In this document: in pieces, positions 43,770 through 52,949 of the stretch | Layout of the letters: each line of letters starts with the position of its first letter | Position numbering within the stretch: the first letter of the stretch is position 1 | Assembly: GCF_032854445.1 (NCBI RefSeq) | Contig: NC_088296.1 | Span: forward strand, 19,767,853 to 19,831,852 | Direction of reading: 5' to 3' | Length of the DNA: 64,000 bases | Source of the DNA: Liolophura sinensis | Lineage: Eukaryota; Mollusca; Polyplacophora; Chitonida; Chitonidae | The notes under the pieces: generated by a model | Database searches by the model: none | Seen by the model: only the letters and a program-made list of their open reading frames with translations | Told to the model about the DNA's origin: nothing | Position numbers and translations under genes: made by a program

Positions 43770-46595
43770 ACAGTGTAATAATGTATTACACCTGGTTTTA
43801 ATGTAAATATTACTAACAGCTATGTTACTTAGTTATACAAACCAGAGGTGAAATCTCTGAACACATTCCGCGATTCTGCCACTGTGCGCGGCAACTGAAA
43901 GCCGGGACTAAGCAAGATGTACACTTTCTGGCATGTCTGAAAAGCGAGGGTAATATAGTACAATTCTACTGCTAAACCTACCACATCGCTATGCTTCAAC
44001 CTGGCAACAGCTGAGATTGCACTGAAGTGCTTGGAGAGCTGCATCAAACTTATACTCTAAATACCTCTATATGTATTCTTAGTGAAACCCACATATTGTT
44101 TGGTCGTTGGCCTATTCTGATTACAAAAGAGCATTTGATGACTGGTATAATAGCAACAGTAGCCCTTTAGTGTGTTGGTTTACGTTAAGCCAGAATCTTC
44201 AAAACAACTCCCGTCCGGTCAAGATATATGTACTAAAATCAATGACTGATGTATGCAAAAATTTAGCATGTATCCATAGCTAAATCAATGGGACAGTTTT
44301 CATGCAATCAGCATTTATATCTGCATTTGTACCTCTCATCTGGGTTTTTATCCCGTCATAACTAAATGGGATATACCTGGCATGTTGCGTGTGCGGGCGA
44401 CCTGAGAGGTAAGAGCCATAGTTGACACCACTTTTGGACTGCAGCCATTGTTTAGAAAGGCCTTATCAGACATGGCGGTGAATCGGTGAAGAGAGGAGTT
44501 GAAGTAACCAACTCGGGCTAGATGTTGATAGTTTTCGCAAAGATGCAACAGTGTACACAATTACAAGCTCAATTCCCAATACAACGTTCAACACCAAAGT
44601 ACATCATTCTGGTAATTTGGCTTCTCCTATAAACCACACACTAGGATAAGCGCATGTTGTTGTTGTACCATTTTGAACAAACTTTTGTGAGATATCATCT
44701 CGACTTGTCCTTACTTAAATTTAAGAGGCATATAAGTGCATTCTCCTAGTTCGCCAAAACTGTTTCTAATTCATTTACCTCTGGATTTTCACCTTGCCGC
44801 TGCCTGAATCTGTTATTCAACACAAAATACAACCCAAACTCTATTCTTCTAAATTGTGGTATATAACGCGCGTACAGTCGCGCCACAACAGGCATCACAT
44901 CGAAATTCCTAACTTAAATACACAAACGTCGACTGGTTTATTCCAGGAAGCCAACCTATCGCCTACATATGCCCACATCCGTCATTAACTGGATTCACGA
45001 TGAGATATTAACTTGATTGCCTAGATGGAAATGATACGTTCTGAATACCGGTACTATTTTTTTTATTATCAATCCAGAAAATGATATGCAAATGAACAAA
45101 CTGAGTAGCGCTAACTACAGTGTATACATGTACACGGTTTTTCAAGTGGTTGGGTGTGTGTGGGGGGGGGGGGCATATATATGCTATATAAACATACCCA
45201 TATGTTTATCTGTGATGAGGGACTACATGCAGGTTAAAAGTTATAACTTACGAATAGGCTACTTTGGGTCCTCACACAAGGATTACTTTGCGGTTTAATA
45301 AAGTATGATCGGGTTGAAAGTATGTATATGATCAGAGCTTTGGTGCCCCGACCATTGTTCATTCATTTATTTATTTACTGGTGTTTTACGCTGTACACAC
45401 GATTATTTCACTTTTACCTCGGCGGTCAATGTGATTACCCACGACAATCCGCAGGTTGTCTCAACCATCGTTATCTTCTTATATAAACCTGAAGTTTGTG
45501 ATACATGGAGACTTTACATCCTGTACGTAGGCCTACGTTCTGTCACACTATAGGCCTACTTGTTTGGTCTGAAGTTATAAAAAAGATCATCGATGTGTAT
45601 GGATCGAAGTATCTACCGGTACGTCTCCTGGCCGAGTTATCTTTGCGTTCCTAAGTCACTTTTGGGCGCCTGCCCCATAACACTTAGAGCAACACGTACT
45701 GTGCCAAGCCTTGGAGAGTTGAAAACGGGGTATGCAAAGCAGCCGTATCGGTCACGAAAAGTGCACGAAATTTAAAATGAGTCATAATTAAGTTTCAAAG
45801 GTGAACAAGCCAAGCCCGAAGCACCATGCCGCATACTGGTATTCAATATCGGCAAATATGCCTATATATGCAGGATCCTCCCCCCCCCCCCCCCCCGGAA
45901 ATGCCCCATGGCATGCAATGTCTTGAATGTTTCCATGCCTAAAGATGTTTCCACTTAATCCGAGGTTTGATATTTATAGCTCCTACGCTAAAAAAATTAA
46001 TTTGCTAAAATTAACAGAAAGTTTAATGTTTTTTGATTCTGTCCATATAATAATTAGCTTTAGTTAGCGTTCGTTGGCGTTTAAATATAGTCCTGAAAAG
46101 CTGCATGCGTTTTGTGGGTCTTTTGTAACTGTCAGTGTGACGTAGTTTTTGCTTCTTCTAGTGAAGTTGGCTGCCAACGAATAACATGGCTACAGCTAGC
46201 GGAAATTTCAAACCGATGCGCAAATTGTAGCAGTCGTCATCATGTTCAGTGTCATTTACCTATTTTCGCATCATAATGTTGTATTATTCTGTAGACTTTT
46301 TCTATTAGGTTCAGCGAGATAAATGAGTCGCTCTATTCTGAGTTTTGTTATAACTTGTATTACCACTCTTGCGCTTGTAGTTTTACATGAAGTTATGTGA
46401 CGATGTGCTTCAATGAATTGTTGTGCTCCGAGTCAACAGAGGTAATCAAGTTTATCACGATTACTGATAACTGCGTTATCATATCGTTTGCAACAATGTT
46501 GCCATACTTTTATTTGTTAGGCTTTATGATTTGTGTTGAGAAAATATAATGGCGCGCATACCTTGCCTGGAATTTACTGTGTACGTGTGTGTACA
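43770..46595. other. Intergenic DNA, no gene seen
   Basis: Holds a SINE-1 fragment (45,365-45,465, minus), a poly-G run near 45,162, a poly-C run near 45,880-45,896 and a MITE-X end at about 45,985-46,020 ('aaaattaacagaaag'). Small open frames show no domain. Confidence 0.5.
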
Positions 46596-46612
46596 CTAGA
46601 CTGTGTATACTA

Positions 46613-46876
46613 TTTTTTTTATTTGATTGGTGTTTTACGCCGTACTCAAGAATATTTCACTTATACGACGGCGGCCAGCATTATGGTGGCAGGAACCGGG
46701 CTGAGCCCGGGGGAAACCCACGACCATCCGCAGGTTGCCTGACAGACCTTCCCACTTACGGCCGGAGAGGAAGCCAGCATGAGCTGGACTTGAACTCACA
46801 GCTACCGCATTGGTGAGAATCTCCTGGGTCATTACGCTGTGCTAGCGCGTTAACCAACTGTGCCACGGAGGCCCCC
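46613..46876 (-). mobile_element. SINE-1 full-length copy with perfect 14-bp TSD
   Basis: Flanked by 'gactgtgtatacta' at 46,599-46,612 and 46,877-46,890. All parts from the (attt) tail to the head ('gccacggaggcccc') are present, so it defines the family length of about 265 bp. Confidence 0.95.
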
Positions 46877-47144
46877 GACTGTGTATACTAGTAACTGTGT
46901 ACGATAATACCTAACAGCCAACGTTCGGACTTAAAGATACATAGATGTGCATTATTCTCTTATCTACACTAATTGTTCGTTGTATATGTTTGAAATGAAC
47001 ATATCTGTGTAACATTACTTAAGTCACATTCTGTGTTCATAGGGTTATTCACGGGAGCAGTGAATAAAATTATACTCATGAAGACCTCGCCACAGCAAAT
47101 CGTGTGTGTTTCGTTCATTTCTCCTCGTCACGTTAGACCAACAT

Positions 47145-47245
47145 GATATTATGTTCAAATGACACAATATTGTGTTATTATAACAGAATACATTATAGCA
47201 TCACTCAGACTGTTAAATTTAACATTTATTTTTTGAGTGTAGATA
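47145..47245. mobile_element. MITE-X end fragment
   Basis: 'ataacagaatacattatagc' then 'tttttgagtgtag', matching the right end of the copy at 48,566-48,822. Confidence 0.45.
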
Positions 47246-47310
47246 GAGATAGTATAGCAGCGATATACAGCGTGTAGCCTGTATTGTTTTCAACAAATCT
47301 TCACATGTGG

Positions 47311-47585
47311 CCTCTTTGATTGATTTGATATGTGTTTTACTCAAGAATATTTTCACTTACACGACGGCGGCCAGCATTATGGTGGCAGGAAACCGGGCAC
47401 AGCCCGGGAGAAACCAACGACCATCCACAGGCTGCTGTCCATGCCTTCCCACTTACGGCCGAAGAGGAAGCCAGCATGAGCTGGACTTGATCCCACAGCG
47501 ACCGCATTGGTGAAAAGCTTGGTCATTACGTTTGGTCATTACGCTGCGCTAGCGCGCTAACCGGACTGAGCCTCGGAGGCCCCAA
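47311..47585 (-). mobile_element. SINE-1 near full-length copy
   Basis: Tail partly deleted ('atgtgttttactcaagaata'), core 'ccagcattatggtggcagga', head 'ctgagcctcggaggcccc'. Confidence 0.85.
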
Positions 47586-47649
47586 CATGCGATTGTGACT
47601 CCGATTGCGTTAGTTCATGTGATTACTTATCGCATTTATTGCAGGATTT

Positions 47650-47868
47650 TCGTGGGGTCTCCGTGGCTCAGTTAGTTAGTTCATGTCCAGTTAATGCTGG
47701 CTTCCTCTCCCGCCTCTCCCGTCTGCCAGCAACCTGCGGAAGTTCGTGAGTTTCCCCCGGGCTGTGCCCGGTTTCCTACCACCATAATGCTGGCCTCCGT
47801 CGATTAAGTGAAATATTCTTGAGTACGGCGTAAAACACCAATCAAATAAATAAAATAAATAATACAGG
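47650..47868 (+). mobile_element. SINE-1 copy with internal deletion
   Basis: Head 'ctccgtggctcagttagtta', a shortened B-box region, core and '(aaat)n' tail. Confidence 0.8.
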
Positions 47869-48137
47869 GTTCCCACGGCCTTTGCGTTGACAACTTCGTT
47901 TACCGGCAGGCCAACCTGTAGGCCTACAATCTACTATAGACCACATCAATCTCTCAAGCAATAAATTCCTCGTCCGATGCGTTAAAAATGGATCGTGTTC
48001 CACTCGCTCTGCGTTAACTGGTATCCAACGTATTTATCTAATTCAAAATCTTGGAACCATCGGACGAGTCACACAATCTCATGTTCGTGGAAACACACGA
48101 TTAGTGATCGAAGGTGTTAGCACGCCACTGATCTATG

Positions 48138-48335
48138 AGCCTCCCACGAATTCGGTCGCTGTGAATTCAAGCCAGCTCATGGTGGCTTACTTTACGCAGG
48201 TTGCTGGCACAGCCTTCCACGTACAGCCGTGAATTTCTGCCAGTTTTCTTACCACCATAATGCTGACCGTCGCCGTATAAAAAAAAAATTCTTGAGTACA
48301 CCGTAAAACACCAATCAAATAAATAAACAAATCGA
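48138..48335 (+). mobile_element. SINE-1 diverged copy
   Basis: 'cggtcgctgtgaattcaagc' B-box region, diverged core, tail 'gtaaaacaccaatcaaataa'. Confidence 0.7.
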
Positions 48336-48565
48336 CTCTTCCAATCGGCCATCGTGCAACACCTATGGGATCTTGTGTTTGGTGTACTGATAACTGTTTC
48401 ATGCAATCAAGATGTTTTCACTTCGACACCTACATTGCGATGGCGTAGTTCTACGGGTGAAGGGCTGCCCGGGATAAACCACAGACCTTTGGCAAGTTAC
48501 TGACGAACTTCTCAATGCACAGACTTCCACGCTTGTCTGAGTTCATTTTACACTGATGGTAGCAG

Positions 48566-48822
48566 ACTAAAAAAATTGATTTGTTGATTTTAGCAGAGAG
48601 TCTGTTGTCTGAGTGATTCGAGAATGTATTCTGCTATTGCACCAGATTCTTCTGTTTGATATTTATATAACACACATATTCGTTTAATTCAATATAAAGA
48701 TTCTGTTCGACTGACAGGATGTTATGTTGAGTATGACAGAATATTATGCTATAATAATAGAATACATTCTAGCGTCAATTTTCTGTTAAAATTAACAGAT
48801 TCTTTTTTTTTTTGAGTGCACA
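48566..48822. mobile_element. MITE-X, best-preserved copy
   Basis: The left end ('actaaaaaaattgatttgtt', then 'gattttagcagagag') is the inverted counterpart of the right end ('ctgttaaaattaacagattc' then 'tttttgagtgc'). Inner arms with 'gagaatgtattctgctatt' and 'aatagaatacattctagcg' also pair. About 257 bp with no coding capacity. Relatives are at 6.6, 46.0 and 47.2 kb. Confidence 0.65.
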
Positions 48823-49239
48823 AAAAACCGTTATTTGCCAGGTACATACAAGTATCGCGGTTTTCCACTCTTTTACTCCCACAGCTGACAAACTTTCATA
48901 GCATGGCTACGTTTGCTTGACGTTCATAAATTAATGTTTTCGGCAGCTATTTGTCCCTATTTTTCAATTTGTCCCTATTTTTCAAGAACAAGGATCCTTA
49001 AACTTGACCCACTACATTGTTTTGAAACATAATTGGAGTTTACAATTATCGTATGTGCTGTGAATTATTAAAGTGTTACATATGAAATCTGCATGTAGTG
49101 ATGATAAATATATTGATGTGTATACGCAGGGGTTTAATTTCGGTCAAATACTTCAAATGTATGTACATGTACAAGAACATACAAATAAGCTTGAAGCTCA
49201 GGCTAATAACCGTTGTTTTTTTTTATTATTATTTTTTTT

Positions 49240-49510
49240 ATTATTTAATTTATTTGATTGGCGTTTTACGCCGTACTCTGGAATATTTCACTTATACGAC
49301 GGAGGCCAGCATTATGGTGGGAGGAAACCGGTCAGAGCCATGGGGAAACCCACGACCATCCACAGATTGTTGGCAGACCTTCCCACTTATGGCCTGAGAG
49401 GAAGCCAGCATGAGCTGGACTTGAACTCACAGCGACCGCATTGGTGAGAGGCTTCTGTATACATTACGCTGTACTATAGCGGGGTAACCGACTGATCCAC
49501 GGAGGACACC
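49240..49510 (-). mobile_element. SINE-1 full-length copy
   Basis: (att)n tail, core 'ggaggccagcattatggtgg', head 'ccgactgatccacggagga'. Confidence 0.85.
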
Positions 49511-50332
49511 TCTTAAGTTAAGATATAACTTAAGTGAATATAAACAACAAAACAAATGTAAACATAGCTTGCTGACTAAATAAATAGGTGACTGAATAAG
49601 TACTCCTTTAGAGAGAGGTCTTGGGACGGAAGAGGCGTAAATTAATACTCTTTCATGTTTTTGTATTTTTTTTTCTTCTAGTAAATCTAGACGGTATATA
49701 TACCGTCTGTCAAGGGGGCTAACATGCGTTACATATAGAATACCACAGCAGGAAGTAATTTCGTTTGTAAACATATCGCACCAAGAAATAATATTTATGT
49801 AGAAAACGGAGTGAAAACAGTGCTTTAAGTAGCGTCTGTCTGAAGAGATATGTTGTCTTTCCCGCGCTGTGCGTTTTCATTGGATACTGTAAAGTAATAT
49901 TCATGAGCCTCGTTTTGACGTGCATCTTGTTAACGGCAGACCTGACTCTCCACGTACTTGTTCCGATAATGATAAGTAAGTGATATTTATTTATGTCTGC
50001 CAATTTGATTACTTGCATCTGAGTAATTAATCGAAAAAGTCTTTGATATAACTTGATACTTGTAAAGAAATGTTGTTCTTTTCATCTGAGTAGGTAAACG
50101 AGCTTTGTCAGTTTGTCTAACCTCTGTTAAAGATTTATTACAACAACAACAACATAGCGGTAGCTGAGAACACTAAGTCAGATGCAGACGTACTCATTCA
50201 ATTCAGCAACTGTATACATCAACTAAATCCACAAGGGCATAAGTGAGGTTAAATTGCCAGGAGCAAGAACTGAGTCCGTCAACTCAATGGGCAAGTTACA
50301 TTGGAATGAGTACGAAACTCAACAGTAAAGTC

Positions 50333-51275
50333 CTAGTTGAGGGATGTAACTCTCTGTATCGACCAGCACAAAGTGCTGGAAGAGTTACGGGGAATAACTG
50401 CTTTTAATGTGTTGGATCGACGGTAGGCCACATTTATCGCATCTTCACACGTGCATTAAATTTAGAATCTTAAATACATTTTCAGAAGCTACACACAGTG
50501 TGGCCGCTATCTTGTCTGAGGGGCCTCCGTGACGCAGTTGGTTAGCGCTAGCACAGTGTAATGACCCAGGAGTCTCTCACCAATGCGGTCGCTGTGAGGT
50601 CAAGTCCAGCTCATGCTGGCTTCCTCTCCAGCCATATGTGGGAAGGTCTGCCAGCAACCTGCGGATGGTTGTGGGTTTCCCCCGGGCTCTGCCCGGTTTT
50701 CGCCCACCATAATGCTGGCCACCATCGTATAAGTGAAATATTCTTGAGTACGGCGTAAAACACCAATCAAAAAAAAAAAAAAAAAAATCTTGTCTGATAG
50801 TCGCACATACAAGCCACATGAGTGATGTGAGCTCAGAAAAAAATTAAGGTTGTTCAAGGGAGATAATACCAACGGCAATCATTATAGTAACACTAGGCAA
50901 GTCCAGTCGTCCATTTCCAGGTTCACTCCCCTTGTTGTCAATGGCCCTTCAGTCTCGTTCGCTCTCTCAAGTGGTCAAAATGGGAACAGATGGTTTATGG
51001 CCACAGTGGGTTTAGCGTAAGGAAAAGGTATTTGTATTGTGAATTTGTTCAGTCGCCATGGATCGTTGTTGGTTTGGCAAGTCTCAGAACGGTTCAGTTG
51101 ATTATGGAGACCACTTGGTTGACATTGATTTACGCTAGGAAGGATTTAATGTGCATGTGAGGATGTGGTAAATGTGGCCTACTGTTGATCCGACACATTA
51201 GAAGCAGTTATTCCATGTCACTCTGCCAACACTTCCTGTTGGTTGATACAGAGAGTTACATTCCACAACTAGATG
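50333..51275. repeat. Foldback repeat with ~130-bp arms
   Basis: The arm 50,333-50,462 ('gatgtaactctctgtatcga', 'aataactgctttta') is matched by the complement of 51,143-51,275 at roughly 80% by eye. The loop of about 680 bp contains a SINE-1. It looks like a non-autonomous DNA element or an inverted duplication. Confidence 0.8.
50520..50786 (+). mobile_element. SINE-1 full-length copy with perfect TSD and poly(A)
   Basis: Head 'cgcagttggttagcgctag' (A box), 'gaggtcaagtcc' (B box), core, tail, then a run of A. 'atcttgtctga' occurs at 50,509-50,519 and 50,787-50,797. A recent retroposition into the loop of the foldback repeat. Confidence 0.95.
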
Positions 51276-51287
51276 GACACAGACCCC

Positions 51288-51600
51288 CATTACAACTTCC
51301 GTTTTTCAGTAGGGACGATTGTAGTTCTGTGTATTTTAGTGTGTAAAGTCTTTTTTTTTGCTGCCAGCCTGCCGTTTTTGGTGTACAGGTGCATGCTTGG
51401 TATCAAAATGATGAAAATTGTCTAAGCTTTGGGCAGGTATGAGTTTTAATAATGAAAGTTTGAAATTCTGGGCGAGAGGACACAAGGAGACAGGTGGTGA
51501 TGAGGCTGCGAGTGATGTCCCCTTGGCGTTGCTAGGCACCCCTCCCAGCTGCCGGCATGGAAAGGTCCAGATTTTGACGGTCAACCTATGTCAAGATTTT
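51288..51600. repeat. Duplicated block, copy 1 (partner at 61,147)
   Basis: Matches 61,147-61,455 in the same orientation, from 'attacaactt' through 'gggcaggtatgagttttaa' and 'gagaggacacaagg' to 'attttgacgg'. In both copies ATGAGTTTT opens a frame (MSFNNESLKFWARGHKETGG here) that stays open across the match, with many synonymous and some replacement changes. Whether it is an old coding exon or a non-coding repeat is undecided. Confidence 0.7.
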
Positions 51601-52034
51601 TACAGCTTCTTTCTCACAGGCTGGGCTAGGTATGCACCAAAGCTTATTGGCCTCGGAATGTTTGGGACTGAGCTACAGCGCTAAACGTTAACATTGTCGC
51701 TTATGGAAAACTAATGGGGGTCTGTGGCCAGATATGGTTCTAGTGCAAGACTACATGTATGTCTTGTAGAATGAAGCCATCTTGACTGACTTGATGTTAA
51801 TGAAATATTCTTGGATACTACAATACAAATTGCACCAACAAACTAAATCAGCACTCAGAAACACTAAATTATGTGGCTGGCATCATGGCCATGCTTCATT
51901 GGTTTAGTTTCTCAAATTAAATCCTGAAACATTTTATTTCTTGTAACGTTTATTGCGCAGAAAGCACCCATCTCCTTACCATTCTTCAAATTTTAATGTA
52001 TTTTACAACGGTACTCTGTACATTGCAGCTATAG

Positions 52035-52220
52035 CTAAATGATTTATTGATTTATTTGATTTATTTGATTTATTTGATTGGTGTTTTACGCCACACTCAG
52101 TATTTCACTTATATGATGGCGGCCAGCATTATGGTGGGAGGAAACCGGGCAGAGGGGGGAAAACCCATGAACATCTGCAAGTTGCTGGAAGACCTTCCCA
52201 CGTATGGCCAGAAAGGATTA
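52035..52220 (-). mobile_element. SINE-1 partial copy
   Basis: (attt)n tail with repeated 'gatttatttgatt', core 'gatggcggccagcattatgg', ending 'ccttcccacgtatggcc'. Confidence 0.8.
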
Positions 52221-52949
52221 TAGCTAAATGAAATGATGTGTTTATAGCTATCAATTGTAGTACAGTTCATTGAAATTCAAAGTAGCTCCATTCAGTTTAA
52301 TGATACACAGTCAGTGTAGAAGAGTACCTATAGTAAGAAAAGTACCCATAGTATCTGCTATATCAGTTTTTTAACCAGTCAGATTTTCTTTCTGTGACAT
52401 CTTGGGAGTAATTGCAGAACAGTATGTACATGTTTGTCTACATGGGTAAATATGGACCTTTTGCGTATGGCCAACTCTGGTTGCAGAAATCGCATGCATG
52501 TGTTGTAGGGCTGGTCTGATTACTATCTTAACACGGATCAATAAATCAGGAGTTATGTATACATTGAACCAACATACTGATGCTCAGGCTACCAAAATTA
52601 TTTTGACTATTCCCCTGATAAGGGCTGGCATACTTGGTTTGATCAATATGATAACCGCTATTATAAATGACCCAAAATTTTGCCCATGATGAAGGCTTAC
52701 ATTCTGACAGATTTTGAAAGTTTCCATTCCTTTTATAAAGGTGTTATGCAGATTGTTAGGAATAAAGGGTGATATCCTTCGGGAAAATAATAGAAAGTTT
52801 CAGCACCAAAGGTACTATTTTATGACACTTTTTTGGATCAGAAAACCGTAGATCATTTGCTGTATGCATGATGTCCCTAGTTATTCGCATTAACATGATT
52901 GTTATGACAAAATGAGGGTTAATATTGCTTATCCTAATATCAGTTGCAG

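Noticed and set aside
46187-46228. Short ATG frame MATASGNFKPMRKL as a first exon
   Set aside because: Fourteen codons followed by a stop, with no donor in frame and no partner exon seen.
46589-49447. Frames with 'GSQHELDLNSQRPHW' endings
   Set aside because: They are translations of the SINE-1 body and recur at each copy.
4126-50600. tRNA genes at the SINE heads (A and B box words)
   Set aside because: They lack a foldable cloverleaf and discriminator end, and continue into SINE bodies and tails.
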